Positions 1 to 9,485 are shown, counted from the stretch's first letter. The stretch: 49,646 nt of DNA from Streptomyces natalensis ATCC 27448 (GCF_000935125.1 NZ_JRKI01000013.1:1-49646), one strand, 5' to 3'. Notes: generated from the letters alone by a model not told the origin. Numbers and translations are program-made.

Positions 1-6
1 CCCAGG

Positions 7-1557
7 TCAGACGGCCGTCCCGTCGGGCGCCCCGAACCACCGGTGCAGCGCGGCGTCCAGCCCGTCCGGCGTCTCCCCGGTGTCGGCCGCCCAGGCGGCG
101 GTGCCGTCCGGGCGCACCAGCAGCGCCGCCAGGCCGGGCCGGTCCGGGCAGGCGGCGGTGTGCACCGCCACCCGGCCGTCGTAGCCGTCGGCGCGTTTGC
201 GCAGCTCGGGGTCGTCGGCGAGATCGAGCAGCAGCGCCCGCCCGCCGTGCAGGTGGTCCGCGAGCCGGGTGCCGTCGGACAGCTCCAGGTCGGGCGCGCT
301 GCGGCCGGTCAGCGGATGGTCGCCGGGCAGGTCGTAGCGCTGCCGGACGCCGGAGATCTTCTTGACGAAGAAGGTCGTGGCGTCGGGCGTCCCGGACAGT
401 TCGGCGATCACCTCGCGCAGCGCCTGGGCATGCGACTCCGGCCGCATCAGCGCCACTTGGGCCCGCGTCCACTCCAGCACCCAGGCGCCGATGGGGTGCC
501 GCTCGGCGGTGTACGTGTCGAGCAGGCCCTCGGGGGCCCGGCCCTTGACCGTGGCCGCCAGCTTCCAGCCCAGGTTCATCGCATCACCCAGGCCGAGGTT
601 GAGCCCCTGGCCGCCGAACGGGGAGTGCACATGTGCCGCATCGCCGGCCAGCAGGACACGTCCCGAGCGGTAGTCGGGCACCTGGCGGGCGTTGTCGGTG
701 AAGCGGGTGGCCGTGTGGACCTTGGTGATCGTCACGTCCGGCACGCCGGAGACCCGGCGCAGCGAGGTCTGCAACTCCTCGGCGGTGATGGGGGCTTCGC
801 GGTCCTTGGGCGGGCCGTCGAACTCCACGGTGAGGATCCGGCCGGGCATCGGCCCGTGGACGTACGTCCCGGTCTTCGTCCAGTTCCAGCCCGCCCCCAG
901 GGCCTTTGAGCCGGTCATCTCCACGAGGGCCTGGTGGCCGGTGATCCCCGGATCGGTGCCGGGGAACGGGAATCCGGCGAGCCGGCGCACCGTACTGCGG
1001 CCGCCGTCGCAGCCCACCAGCCAGCCGGTGCGCAGCGATCCCCGGGAGGTGTGGACGTCGACGCCCTCGTCGTCGGCGTCGAGGCCGGTCACGGTCACCC
1101 CGCGGCGCAGGGAGACGCCGAGTTCGGCGGCGCGGGCGGCGAGCACCCGTTCCAGGGCCTCCTGGGGGATGAGGCCGAGTTCGGCGGCCGGGCCGCTGGT
1201 GCCGAAGTCCGGGTCCGACTCGTCCAGGAGGTCGCCGCGGAGCATGATGCCCGCGAAGTGCCCGGCGAACCTCGGCGCCGCCTTGATGCCCGAGGCGCCG
1301 GCGGCCTGCCGCTGCCGCATGAACGAGCTGAACCGCTCCGCGGCGGCGCGCTGCACCTCCATCAGGGCGGGCAGCATCCCGCGCCGGTAAAGGGCCTCCG
1401 CGCTGGGGGAGTTGATCGCTCCCGCCTTGATCGTCGTGTCCACCTCGGCCAGCCGCTCCAGGACGACGACCGTTACGTCTGCCAGGGCGAGTTCGCAGGC
1501 GAGCATCAGCCCCACCGGGCCGCCCCCTGCCACTACTACGTCTGCGTCATGACTCAT
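7..1557 (-). CDS. FAD-dependent aromatic-ring type monooxygenase
   Basis: A 516-residue flavoprotein hydroxylase of the PheA/TfdB (UbiH-like) family, which uses FAD, NADPH and oxygen to hydroxylate an aromatic or polyketide-like substrate. Seen: an N-terminal Rossmann motif AGGGPVG at residues 10-16, a mid-protein CDGGRSTVRR motif, and the second FAD motif LLAGDAAHVHSPFGGQGLN near residue 300. The last roughly 100 residues resemble the thioredoxin-like tail of this family. The reading frame stays open about 300 codons upstream, but MSHDADVVVAGGG is the natural family start and the extension would run through the divergent tetR gene. Only 54-72 bp separate it from that regulator, so it is probably the regulator's target, as with antibiotic-modifying or catabolic monooxygenases. 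The substrate cannot be read from the sequence. Confidence 0.85.
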   Translation of the reverse strand: MSHDADVVVAGGGPVGLMLACELALADVTVVVLERLAEVDTTIKAGAINSPSAEALYRRGMLPALMEVQRAAAERFSSFMRQRQAAGASGIKAAPRFAGHFAGIMLRGDLLDESDPDFGTSGPAAELGLIPQEALERVLAARAAELGVSLRRGVTVTGLDADDEGVDVHTSRGSLRTGWLVGCDGGRSTVRRLAGFPFPGTDPGITGHQALVEMTGSKALGAGWNWTKTGTYVHGPMPGRILTVEFDGPPKDREAPITAEELQTSLRRVSGVPDVTITKVHTATRFTDNARQVPDYRSGRVLLAGDAAHVHSPFGGQGLNLGLGDAMNLGWKLAATVKGRAPEGLLDTYTAERHPIGAWVLEWTRAQVALMRPESHAQALREVIAELSGTPDATTFFVKKISGVRQRYDLPGDHPLTGRSAPDLELSDGTRLADHLHGGRALLLDLADDPELRKRADGYDGRVAVHTAACPDRPGLAALLVRPDGTAAWAADTGETPDGLDAALHRWFGAPDGTAV

Positions 1558-1564
1558 GTGCGGA

Positions 1565-1600
1565 ACTATAGTCACTAAAAATTTGTGGCGAGTAAAAATT
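1565..1600. promoter_or_regulatory. Candidate operator/promoter between monooxygenase and tetR
   Basis: An AT-rich island in very GC-rich DNA. ACTATAGT (1565-1572) overlaps the palindrome TAGTCACTA (1569-1577), and the decamers ACTAAAAATT (1574-1583) and AGTAAAAATT (1591-1600) form a direct repeat 17 bp apart. The position between two divergent starts fits a TetR binding site controlling both genes. Function is inferred. Confidence 0.45.
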
Positions 1601-1629
1601 AATGCCCGGAGGTGCCTAAGATCCCGGGT

Positions 1630-2364
1630 ATGGCGAAAAGGGAGCGCACAGGCCGCGAGGAGACCGGGTCGGCGGAGGAGGCCGGGTATGCGGCGGGGGC
1701 GGGGCATGCGGAGGACGACGGACGGCTGACGCTGCGCGAGCGCAAGAAGCTGCGGACCCGGCAGCGGATCTCCGGCGAGGCCACGCTGCTCTTCATGGAG
1801 CGCGGCTTCGACAACGTCACGGTCGCCGAGGTCGCCCGCGCCGCCGAGGTGTCCACGATGACCGTCTTCAACTACTTCCCGCGGAAGGAAGATCTCTTCC
1901 TCGACCGGATCCCCGAGGGGCACGAGCTGATCACCCGGGCCGTACGGGACCGCGGGGCGGACGAGACGCCGCTGGCCGCGCTGCGCCGGCTGACCCTGGA
2001 GCTGCTGGCGCAGGGGCATCCGCTGGGCGGGGTGGGGGAGGGGTTCGAGCACTTCTGGCGTACGGTGCTGGACTCGCCGGCGCTGCGGGCGCGGGCGCGC
2101 GAGGCGGTCGAGGAGATCGAGCACACGCTGGCCGGGCTGCTGGCCGAGGCCGCGGGCGAAGAGGCGGGGCGCCCCGGTCGCGGCTCCCGGCTGGCCGCGG
2201 CGCTGATCATCGCCGGGATCCGGGCGGCCCATGTCGAGGCCGCGGGCCGGCAGCTCGCGGGCGACCCGGCGGGTGAGGTGGCGGCGGGGCAGGAGGAGGT
2301 CCTGCGGCGGACCTTCGACGCGCTGGAGCGGGCGCTGCCGGACGGGGGGCTGGGCGGGAGCTGA
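1630..2364 (+). CDS. TetR-family transcriptional regulator
   Basis: A 244-residue regulator. The DNA-binding helix-turn-helix lies at about residues 60-95 (TVAEVARAAEVSTMTVFNYF followed by a KEDLF turn), typical of TetR; the C-terminal half is an alanine- and leucine-rich ligand-binding domain with no recognisable ligand signature. A GTG at 1612 is in frame, but it overlaps the only GGAGG, so ATG 1630 is preferred; TAAGAT lies 7 nt before that ATG, which suggests a leaderless message. It is divergent from the FAD monooxygenase and probably represses it. An acidic/glycine-rich stretch precedes the HTH. The alternative is that it controls another target, but the shared AT-rich intergenic region argues for local control. 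Confidence 0.85.
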   Translation: MAKRERTGREETGSAEEAGYAAGAGHAEDDGRLTLRERKKLRTRQRISGEATLLFMERGFDNVTVAEVARAAEVSTMTVFNYFPRKEDLFLDRIPEGHELITRAVRDRGADETPLAALRRLTLELLAQGHPLGGVGEGFEHFWRTVLDSPALRARAREAVEEIEHTLAGLLAEAAGEEAGRPGRGSRLAAALIIAGIRAAHVEAAGRQLAGDPAGEVAAGQEEVLRRTFDALERALPDGGLGGS

Positions 2365-2628
2365 CGGGGACCCGGGTGGCGTCATCGCTGGTCGGCGGGG
2401 GTGGGAAGGTTTCGGGGCCGCCACACGTTTGGGTGAACTGGGCTTGCGCATGCCGTAAATCGAATGCACGTGCTATACGCTCGTTATGGCATCACAAAGA
2501 CAGTGCCGCGGCGGTCCCCATACCCTGGGGCGGGGGCTCCGCTCCGCGCCAGCCGCCTCTGCTCCATCACCGTGCGGCGGACGCAGAGCCGCGGCTTCCG
2601 CCCCTCTCCAAGAAAGGTGCCGACCGGC

Positions 2629-5600
2629 GTGGCCGACCGTCTCATCGTCCGTGGCGCTCGCGAGCACAACCTCCGCAACGTCTCGCTCGACCTCCCCCGC
2701 GACTCCCTGATCGTCTTCACGGGGCTCTCCGGGTCGGGCAAGTCCTCGCTCGCCTTCGACACGATCTTCGCCGAGGGGCAGCGGCGCTATGTCGAGTCGC
2801 TCTCCTCCTACGCCCGGCAGTTCCTCGGGCAGATGGACAAGCCCGATGTGGACTTCATCGAGGGGCTGTCCCCGGCCGTCTCGATCGACCAGAAGTCGAC
2901 GTCCCGCAACCCCCGCTCCACCGTCGGCACCATCACCGAGGTCTACGACTACCTCCGCCTGCTGTTCGCCCGGATCGGCAGACCTCACTGCCCCGAGTGC
3001 CGGCGGCCCATCGCCCGGCAGTCGCCGCAGGCCATTGTCGACAAGGTGCTGGAGCTGCCGGAGGGCAGCCGCTTCCAGGTGCTCTCCCCGCTGGCGCGCG
3101 AGCGCAAGGGCGAGTTCGTCGACCTCTTCTCCGACCTCCAGACCAAGGGCTACAGCCGGGCCCGCGTGGACGGCGAGACCATCCAGCTCTCCGAGCCGCC
3201 CAAGCTGAAGAAGCAGGAGAAGCACACCATCGAGGTGGTCGTCGACCGCCTTACCGTCAAGGAGAGCGCCAAGCGCCGGCTGACCGACTCCGTCGAGACC
3301 GCCCTGGGTCTGTCCGGCGGCATGGTCATCCTCGACTTCGTCGACCTCGATCCGGACGACCCGCAGCGCGAGCGGATGTACTCCGAGCATCTGTACTGCG
3401 CCTACGACGACCTCTCCTTCGAAGAGCTCGAACCGCGCTCCTTCTCCTTCAACTCCCCCTTCGGCGCCTGCCCCGACTGCACCGGCATCGGCACGCGGAT
3501 GGAGGTGGACCCCGAGCTGATCATCCCCGACGAGGAGCGCTCGCTGGACGAGGGTGCCATCCACCCCTGGTCCGGCGGACACACCAAGGAATACTTCGGC
3601 CGCCTGGTCGACGCCCTGGCCGACGCCCTCGGATTCCGTACGGACATCCCCTGGGCCGGCCTTCCCGCCCGCGCCAAGAAGGCCCTGCTGCACGGCCACA
3701 AGACCCGTATCGAGGTGCGCTACCGCAACCGCTACGGGCGTCAGCGGGCCTATACCACGCCCTTCGAGGGCGCGGTGCCGTTCGTCAAGCGGCGCCACAG
3801 CGAGGCCGAGAGCGACAGCAGCCGGGAGCGCTTCGAGGGCTATATGCGCGAGGTGCCCTGCCCCACCTGCGAAGGCACCCGACTCAAGCCGATAGTGCTC
3901 GCCGTCACGGTCCAGGAGCGCTCCATCGCCGACGTCGCCGCCATGTCGATCAGCGACTGCGCCGACTTCCTGCGGCAGCTCACGCTCAACGCCCGCGAGA
4001 AGAAGATCGCCGAGCGGGTCCTCAAGGAGGTCAACGAACGGCTGAGGTTCCTGGTCGACGTCGGCCTGGACTACCTCTCGCTGAACCGCGCGGCCGGCAC
4101 CCTCTCCGGCGGCGAGGCCCAGCGCATCCGGCTCGCCACCCAGATCGGCTCCGGCCTGGTGGGCGTGCTCTACGTCCTGGACGAGCCCTCCATCGGCCTG
4201 CACCAGCGCGACAACCACCGGCTGATCGAGACCCTGGTACGGCTGCGCGACCTCGGCAACACCCTGATCGTGGTCGAGCACGACGAGGACACCATCAAGA
4301 CCTCCGACTGGGTCGTCGACATCGGCCCCGGCGCGGGCGAGCACGGCGGCAAGGTCGTGCACAGCGGCCCGTTGAAGCAGCTGCTGACCAACAAGGAGTC
4401 GATCACCGGGCAGTACCTGTCCGGCAAGCGCGCCATCGCCACGCCCGACGTCCGCCGGCCCGCCGACCCGGCCCGCCGGCTGACGGTGCACGGCGCGAAG
4501 GAGAACAACCTCCAGGACATCGACGTCTCCTTCCCGCTCGGTGTGCTGACCGCCGTCACCGGCGTCTCCGGCTCCGGCAAGTCGACGCTGGTCAACGACA
4601 TCCTCTACACCCACCTGGCGCGCGAGCTGAACGGCGCCAAGTCGGTCCCCGGGCGGCACACCCGCGTCGACGGCGACGACCTCGTCGACAAGGTCGTCCA
4701 TGTCGACCAGTCGCCCATCGGCCGTACGCCGCGCTCCAACCCGGCGACCTACACCGGCGTCTTCGACCACGTCCGCAAGCTGTTCGCGGAGACGATGGAG
4801 GCCAAGGTCCGCGGCTATCTGCCGGGGCGCTTCTCCTTCAACGTCAAGGGCGGCCGCTGCGAGAACTGCTCCGGCGACGGCACCATCAAGATCGAAATGA
4901 ACTTCCTGCCGGATGTGTACGTCCCGTGCGAGGTCTGCCACGGTGCGCGCTACAACCGCGAGACGCTGGAGGTCCACTACAAGGGCAAGTCCATCGCCGA
5001 GGTCCTGGACATGCCCATCGAGGAGGCGCTGGACTTCTTCGAGGCGGTGCCCACCATCTCCCGGCATCTGAGGACGCTGCACGAGGTCGGCCTCGGCTAT
5101 GTCCGCCTCGGCCAGTCCGCGCCGACCCTCTCCGGCGGTGAGGCCCAGCGGGTGAAGCTGGCCAGCGAGCTCCAGAAGCGTTCGACGGGCCGTACGGTCT
5201 ACGTCCTGGACGAGCCGACCACCGGTCTGCACTTCGAGGACATCAGCAAGCTGATCACCGTGCTGTCCGGGCTGGTCGACAAGGGCAACTCCGTGATCGT
5301 CATCGAGCACAACCTCGATGTGATCAAGACCGCCGACTGGGTCATCGACATGGGTCCCGAGGGCGGCAGCGGCGGCGGACTGGTCGTCGCCGAGGGCAGC
5401 CCGGAGCAGATCGCCTCGGTCCCCGCCAGCCACACCGGCAAGTTCCTGCGGGAGATCCTCGGCGACCGGGTCAGCGATGCCGCGACCTCGGGGACGCCGC
5501 CGAAGAGGGCGGCCACGAAGAAGGCGACCGCGAAGAAGGCGGTGGCCAAGGCGAATTCGACCGAGGTCGACGCGGCCAAGGCCACCACGACCAAGGTCAC

Positions 5601-5673
5601 CGCCGCCAAGACGGCCGCCGCGAAGAAGGCGGCGGCCAAGAAGGCGGCGGCGAAGGCCCGTCGGCTCACCTGA
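2629..5673 (+). CDS. uvrA: UvrABC excinuclease subunit A
   Basis: DNA-damage recognition ATPase of nucleotide excision repair; a UvrA dimer loads UvrB onto lesions. The protein is 1014 residues from GTG 2629 ([15 protein letters not shown], the usual start for the family); the frame remains open 55 codons upstream, but that part does not look like UvrA. Seen: Walker [10 protein letters not shown] at 32-40, a second GVSGSGKST at about 645, ABC signatures LSGGEAQR at about 492 and 834, and zinc-binding Cys pairs (CPDC, CPTC, CENC, CEVC). AGAAAGG about 11 nt upstream is a plausible ribosome site. The last 60 residues form a lysine/alanine tail (repeated KKAAAK) beyond the catalytic core. It stands alone, followed by a strong hairpin; uvrC is 5.7 kb away. 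Confidence 0.97.
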   Translation: MADRLIVRGAREHNLRNVSLDLPRDSLIVFTGLSGSGKSSLAFDTIFAEGQRRYVESLSSYARQFLGQMDKPDVDFIEGLSPAVSIDQKSTSRNPRSTVGTITEVYDYLRLLFARIGRPHCPECRRPIARQSPQAIVDKVLELPEGSRFQVLSPLARERKGEFVDLFSDLQTKGYSRARVDGETIQLSEPPKLKKQEKHTIEVVVDRLTVKESAKRRLTDSVETALGLSGGMVILDFVDLDPDDPQRERMYSEHLYCAYDDLSFEELEPRSFSFNSPFGACPDCTGIGTRMEVDPELIIPDEERSLDEGAIHPWSGGHTKEYFGRLVDALADALGFRTDIPWAGLPARAKKALLHGHKTRIEVRYRNRYGRQRAYTTPFEGAVPFVKRRHSEAESDSSRERFEGYMREVPCPTCEGTRLKPIVLAVTVQERSIADVAAMSISDCADFLRQLTLNAREKKIAERVLKEVNERLRFLVDVGLDYLSLNRAAGTLSGGEAQRIRLATQIGSGLVGVLYVLDEPSIGLHQRDNHRLIETLVRLRDLGNTLIVVEHDEDTIKTSDWVVDIGPGAGEHGGKVVHSGPLKQLLTNKESITGQYLSGKRAIATPDVRRPADPARRLTVHGAKENNLQDIDVSFPLGVLTAVTGVSGSGKSTLVNDILYTHLARELNGAKSVPGRHTRVDGDDLVDKVVHVDQSPIGRTPRSNPATYTGVFDHVRKLFAETMEAKVRGYLPGRFSFNVKGGRCENCSGDGTIKIEMNFLPDVYVPCEVCHGARYNRETLEVHYKGKSIAEVLDMPIEEALDFFEAVPTISRHLRTLHEVGLGYVRLGQSAPTLSGGEAQRVKLASELQKRSTGRTVYVLDEPTTGLHFEDISKLITVLSGLVDKGNSVIVIEHNLDVIKTADWVIDMGPEGGSGGGLVVAEGSPEQIASVPASHTGKFLREILGDRVSDAATSGTPPKRAATKKATAKKAVAKANSTEVDAAKATTTKVTAAKTAAAKKAAAKKAAAKARRLT

Positions 5674-5680
5674 GGCCGAG

Positions 5681-5718
5681 CGGGGGAGGTACGGCCGGCA
5701 GCGGCCGTACCTCCCCCG
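5681..5718. terminator. Bidirectional hairpin terminator after uvrA
   Basis: A perfect 17-bp stem (5681-5697 with 5702-5718) around a 4-nt loop, 8 bp after the uvrA stop and facing the convergent kinase gene. It has no U tract, as is usual in Streptomyces. Confidence 0.85.
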
Positions 5719-5745
5719 GCCCGAGGCCGCCGCCCTCGCCGCGCC

Positions 5746-6708
5746 TCAGTCGAGTTCCGTCGCATACGGCGGCTGCGCGCCCGCGCGGGAGCAGGTGACG
5801 GCGGCGGCGCGGGCGGCGAAGCCGAGGATGTCGCGCCAGTCGTCGGGGCCGAGCGCGGCGACGGCCTCGCGGGAGAGGGCGTCATGGGCGTCCAGCCGGT
5901 GCAGCAGCGCGGCATTGACGGTGTCGCCCGCACCGATCGTGTCGACCACCTCGACCCGCTGCCCCGGCACGCTCACCTCCCCGCCGCCCGGCGTCAGCAC
6001 CGTGAGCCCCTCGCCGCCCCGGGTGAGCACGATCGCCGCGGGCCCGGCGTCCAGCCACTCCCGGGCCGCGACGGCAACGGCGTTCCGGCACCCGTCCGCT
6101 CCGTCCGCCGCCCCCGCCAGCCACCCGGCGTCCTCCTCCGACAGCTTCAGCAGGGCCACGGACGGCAGCCAGGAACGAAAGCGCGCCCGGTAGGCGTCGG
6201 CGTCCGGGATCAGTCCGGGCCGGACATTGGGGTCGAGCGCGGTGAACACGCCGCGTGCGGCCTCGCGCCGCAGCAGGTCCTCGTAGGCGCTCGCACCCGG
6301 CTCCAGGACCAGCGAACAGGTCCCCAGCGAGAGGGCGCGCACCCCGTCGGGCAGCGCGGGCGGCAGGGCGAAGAGGCGGTCGGCCGTGCCCTCCACATAG
6401 AAGCCGTAGCCGGCCGAGCCGTCCGCTCCGATGTCCGCCACCGCGAGCGTGGTCGGCTCCTCGCCGCGCTGCACCAGCGCGAGGTCCACCCCGCCGGCCC
6501 GCAGCCCGTCCAGCAGCGCCTCGCCGAAGGCGTCGGCCGAAACCCGCGAGCAGAAGGCGGTGGGCGAACCCAGCCGCCCCAGGGCGACCGCCGTGTTGTA
6601 GGGACCGCCGCCGCGCCGGGGGAGCAGCGCGGGCAACTGGCCGTTCACGCAAGGGGCTTGGGGGCTGGGGACGAGGTCGATCAGCGCCTCGCCGGCGACG
6701 ACGATCAC
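5746..6708 (-). CDS. PfkB-family carbohydrate kinase (fructokinase-like)
   Basis: A 320-residue ribokinase/PfkB-family sugar kinase that phosphorylates a sugar with ATP. Seen: the N-terminal substrate motif GGPYNTAVALGRLG and the C-terminal catalytic signature VDTIGAGDTVNAALL containing the catalytic Asp and anion hole. The start GTG at 6708 overlaps the stop of the upstream LacI-type gene by four bases (GTGA), so the two are translationally coupled. Sequence style is closest to fructokinases, but the substrate is not proven. Its partner regulator and the palindrome at 7868 suggest induction by a sugar or sugar phosphate. It ends in the hairpin shared with uvrA. Confidence 0.88.
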   Translation of the reverse strand: MIVVAGEALIDLVPSPQAPCVNGQLPALLPRRGGGPYNTAVALGRLGSPTAFCSRVSADAFGEALLDGLRAGGVDLALVQRGEEPTTLAVADIGADGSAGYGFYVEGTADRLFALPPALPDGVRALSLGTCSLVLEPGASAYEDLLRREAARGVFTALDPNVRPGLIPDADAYRARFRSWLPSVALLKLSEEDAGWLAGAADGADGCRNAVAVAAREWLDAGPAAIVLTRGGEGLTVLTPGGGEVSVPGQRVEVVDTIGAGDTVNAALLHRLDAHDALSREAVAALGPDDWRDILGFAARAAAVTCSRAGAQPPYATELD

Positions 6709-7802
6709 GGGGTGCGGTTCCTTTCCTCGGCGGCCGGGGAGGCGGCCGCGGCGGTGGGCGGGACGGTGCGGGGCAGGGGCGCCGGGGCGGGCTCGGGACA
6801 GCCGCACGACGTGCGGTGCCGCACTGTGCACGGCAGCCGGACCGTACGGGGCGCCCGGTCCGGCTCCTCCAGGCGTTCCAGCAGCAGGCGCACGGCCGTG
6901 GCCCCGATCTCCCTGCTGGGCTGGGCGACCGCGGTCAGCCGGGGCGTGAACAGATCGGCCCAGGAGAAGTCGTCGAAGCAGGCCAGCGCGAGATCGCGGG
7001 GAACCTCCAGGCCACGCTCGCGCAGTGCCCGCAGGGCGCCGATGGTCATGGCGTTGTTGGCGGTGACGATCGCGGTGGGCGGCGCGGGCGCGGCGAGCAG
7101 CCGCCCGGTGGCGTCGCGGGCGCCGTCCGCCGCGGAGTTGCCGCCCGCCACCAGTTCCGGGACGAACGGCAGCCCCCGGGCGCGCAGCCCCTCGCGATAG
7201 CCCTGGAGGCGTTCGGTGGTCGTACTCAGGCCGGGCAGTCCGGCCACCAGGCCGATCCGGCTGTGCCCCAACGCCGCCAGATGCTCGACCAGATGCCGCA
7301 TCGGCCCGGTGTTCTCGGCGCACACCTGGTCATGGCGTGCCCCCTCCGGCGCCGGGCCGACGAGCCGGTCCAGGAAGACGGCGGGCACCGTGCGGCGGGC
7401 CAGATAGCCGACCATCTTCGCGGGCTCCGCGGACGGTGCGACGATCACGCCGTCCACCCGCCGCTCGTGCAGCAGCTGGACGACCGTGCGCTCATGGCGC
7501 GGATCGTCGTGCGGATCGGCGATCAGCAGGCCGTAGCCGGCTTCCAGGGCGCTCGCCTCGACGCCCTGGAGGATCTCGGTGAAGTACGGGTTGCTGATCG
7601 CGGAGACCGCTAGGCCGATGGAGCGGGTACGGGCGGTGACCAGCGAGCGGGCGAGGGTGTTGGGGGTGTAGCCCAGCTCGTCGACGGCGCCGAGCACCGC
7701 GGCGCGGGTGTCCGGGCGCACCGGGCGGGTCGCGTTGAGCACATGCGAGACCGTGGCCACGGAGACACCCGCCCGCCGCGCAACGTCCACCATCGTCGTC
7801 AT
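6705..7802 (-). CDS. LacI-family transcriptional regulator
   Basis: A 365-residue sugar-responsive repressor. The LacI-type HTH and hinge helix are at the extreme N terminus (MVDVARRAGVSVATVSHVLN then GYTPNTLARSL), followed by a periplasmic-binding-protein-like domain (RSIGLAVSAISNPYFTEILQ). Three ATGs occur at 7811, 7802 and 7793; GGGGAGG lies directly against the first and 9 nt before 7802, which is therefore preferred. The C-terminal 40 residues are a proline/alanine-rich tail with two cysteines (TSCGC) beyond the usual LacI end. The stop overlaps the kinase start. A perfect palindrome 66 bp upstream is a likely autoregulatory operator. Confidence 0.9.
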   Translation of the reverse strand: MTTMVDVARRAGVSVATVSHVLNATRPVRPDTRAAVLGAVDELGYTPNTLARSLVTARTRSIGLAVSAISNPYFTEILQGVEASALEAGYGLLIADPHDDPRHERTVVQLLHERRVDGVIVAPSAEPAKMVGYLARRTVPAVFLDRLVGPAPEGARHDQVCAENTGPMRHLVEHLAALGHSRIGLVAGLPGLSTTTERLQGYREGLRARGLPFVPELVAGGNSAADGARDATGRLLAAPAPPTAIVTANNAMTIGALRALRERGLEVPRDLALACFDDFSWADLFTPRLTAVAQPSREIGATAVRLLLERLEEPDRAPRTVRLPCTVRHRTSCGCPEPAPAPLPRTVPPTAAAASPAAEERNRTP

Positions 7803-7867
7803 CCGCCTCATCCTCCCCGGGGTCCCGGCCCCGCGACGCCCCTCACAGTACGAGCCCGAGAGCCCGA

Positions 7868-7893
7868 CGTAAACGCTTGCGCAAGCGTTTACG
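7868..7893. promoter_or_regulatory. Perfect 26-bp palindrome, probable LacI-family operator
   Basis: CGTAAACGCTTGC is followed directly by its exact inverse complement. The central TTGCGCAA with a CG pivot is typical of LacI/GalR operators. It lies between the LacI-type gene (start 7802, minus) and the Rieske gene (start 8083, plus), so it could act on either. It is most likely bound by the adjacent regulator. Confidence 0.75.
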
Positions 7894-8082
7894 CACCGCG
7901 CCCGCGCAAGGCGTCTGCGTGCACACCCCGCTGCGGAGGTGACCGAGCGCGAGCCGCCGCCGGGGCGAGGCCGGGGACCGGCCCCGGAGCGGAAGAACCT
8001 GCCCCGGTATCGTCGGGGGCCGTCGGCCGGTGGCTCCGTGTCTCTCCGGCCCCCCGCCTCCCTGACCCCTCCTGGAGCAGCC

Positions 8083-8496
8083 ATGAGCCAGTCCCCCGAC
8101 CGCCGGACCGTACTGCGGGGCGCCGCGCTCGCCGGTGCCGCCGGCTTCGGGCTGACGGCCTGCTCGCCGGGGGACTCCGGCAGCCACGCCTCGGCGGTGC
8201 CCGACAAGCCGGTCGAGCTGGGGCCCGCCGCCGACGTCCCGGTCGGCGGCGCCAAGCTCTACCGCGAGGACCGGCTCGTCGTCTCGCAGCCCGCCAAGGG
8301 CGAATTCCGGTGCTTCGGCGCCATGTGCACCCACCGCGGCTGCGTCCTGGCCGAGGTCGAGAAGAAGGAGGGCACCTGCTCCTGCCACGGCAGCCGCTTC
8401 GACGTCACCACCGGCCAGGTCCTCCAGGGCCCGGCGGCCGAGCCGTTGCCGAAGGTGCCGGTCAAAACCAAGGACGGCAAGCTGATCGCGGGCTGA
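8083..8496 (+). CDS. Tat-exported Rieske [2Fe-2S] lipoprotein
   Basis: A 137-residue secreted electron carrier. Seen: a twin-arginine signal (DRRTVLRG, residues 6-13) running into a lipobox LTAC with Cys27, so the protein is probably exported folded and anchored by lipid. Rieske cluster ligands are C82-T-H84 and C99-x2-H102, with C87 and C101 placed for the stabilising disulfide of high-potential Rieske proteins. GGAG lies 5 nt before ATG 8083; an upstream in-frame start would hide the Tat signal. There are no oxygenase or cytochrome bc genes next to it, so its redox partner is unknown. It is convergent with the XRE-type gene. Confidence 0.88.
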   Translation: MSQSPDRRTVLRGAALAGAAGFGLTACSPGDSGSHASAVPDKPVELGPAADVPVGGAKLYREDRLVVSQPAKGEFRCFGAMCTHRGCVLAEVEKKEGTCSCHGSRFDVTTGQVLQGPAAEPLPKVPVKTKDGKLIAG

Positions 8497-8546
8497 CGCG
8501 CCACGGCCGCCGCCCGCGGTCCCGAGCCGGGCCCCGTGGCCGGGCC

Positions 8547-9485
8547 CTATCCCCAGTCCCAGTCGATCCCCAGTATCCCGGGCCGCACGTTCTGCTCCAC
8601 CAGATGGACGGCCCGGTGCGTACCGCTGAGCGTCAGCTCCTGGCGGCCGCTGCGCGGGGCGCCCGCCGAGACCTGGGCGAAGCGGCGGCAGCGCACCGGC
8701 AGCGCCGCCTCGTCGAAGCGCACCTGAAGGACGTAGTGGCCGCCCGCGAAGCTGAAGCCGCGTACGTACTCGGTGCTGGGGCCGCCGCTGCCGTCCTCGA
8801 AGGCGTACCCGAAGACATGGGTGTCGCCGGCCCGCAGCCGGGCGTCGAAGAGCAGCTCGGCGACCACCACCCCGCTCTCCGCGTCCCCGCGGACCCGGCC
8901 CAGCCGGCAGTTCTCCGCCGCCCGGACCCGCACCCGGGACGGCGCACAGCCCGTATCGCCCCGGTGGATGGCGACATAGCGGTCCACGCCGTCCCGGTGG
9001 GCGCGGACGACCTGATGCGAGGTACGGGCGCTGAGCTCGCGGCGCGGCCCGATCAGGACCCGTTCGTGATGGCCCAGGGTGTGCACGCCGCCGTCCGCCG
9101 GGGTCTCCAGCTCGGCGAACAGCTGCTGGAGCGCGCCGGCCGGTGCGACCAGGGAGCGGTACGAGCGCGCGGCGGGGCGTTCGGCCTCGAGGCGGGCGCC
9201 GCCCTCGGGGACCAGGAGGCGCAGCAGCGAGTGCGCGGGCAGCTCCAGGACCTCCTCCAGGGCGCGCACCGCCCGGAGCGATTCGGGCCGCTGCGGCCGC
9301 CGGGCGCCCTGCTGCCAGTAGCTCAGGCTGGTCACGCCGACCTTGATGCCGCGCTGGGCGAGCTTGTGCTGGACGCGGGTGAGCGCGAGGCCGCGGGCGG
9401 TGAGCGCGCAGCGCAGGGCGAGATGGAACGGTCCGGTCCGCAGCAGGTGCGCCAGCTCGGCCGACTCGGGAGTGTTCTGTGCCAT
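8547..9485 (-). CDS. XRE-type helix-turn-helix protein of unknown role
   Basis: A 312-residue protein. The N-terminal 70 residues look like an atypical Cro/C1-type HTH (LAQRGIKVGVTSLSYWQQG, then RPQRPESLRAVRALEEVL). The remaining 240 residues are rich in Arg, Val and Gly (YRSLVAPAGAL, VVVAELLFDARL), look beta-rich, and do not match a family I can name. GGAGG sits 9 nt before ATG 9485, which decides the start over the ORF extension to 9677. It diverges from the secreted protease gene across a 242-bp region containing repeated GTTCAC boxes and an inverted repeat, so it may regulate that gene. It ends in tryptophan-rich GIDWDWG. Confidence 0.65.
   Translation of the reverse strand: MAQNTPESAELAHLLRTGPFHLALRCALTARGLALTRVQHKLAQRGIKVGVTSLSYWQQGARRPQRPESLRAVRALEEVLELPAHSLLRLLVPEGGARLEAERPAARSYRSLVAPAGALQQLFAELETPADGGVHTLGHHERVLIGPRRELSARTSHQVVRAHRDGVDRYVAIHRGDTGCAPSRVRVRAAENCRLGRVRGDAESGVVVAELLFDARLRAGDTHVFGYAFEDGSGGPSTEYVRGFSFAGGHYVLQVRFDEAALPVRCRRFAQVSAGAPRSGRQELTLSGTHRAVHLVEQNVRPGILGIDWDWG

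Noticed and set aside
1558..2469. About 300-codon upstream extension of the FAD monooxygenase frame
   Set aside because: It lies antisense to tetR and does not look like protein; the FAD-binding start MSHDADVVVAGGG is the natural N terminus.
2460..2478. Possible LexA (SOS) box upstream of uvrA: TCGAATGCACGTGCTA
   Set aside because: The left half fits TCGAA but the right half lacks GTTCGA, so it is too weak to call. The palindrome GCACGTGC remains unexplained.
2464..2628. 55-codon N-terminal extension of uvrA
   Set aside because: It has no similarity to UvrA and runs through the promoter-like region; GTG 2629 gives the family N terminus.
2473..5433. 986-codon open frame antisense to uvrA, and many similar long frames opposite or out of frame with real genes
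   Set aside because: High third-position GC in Streptomyces keeps alternative frames open. These have no ribosome sites, no family resemblance, and compositions dominated by Arg/Gly/Val/Leu.
8500..8540. GCCACGG/CCGTGGC stem between the Rieske gene and the XRE-type gene as a terminator
   Set aside because: Only 7 bp with a 27-nt loop; not convincing next to the 13-20-bp hairpins elsewhere in the window.
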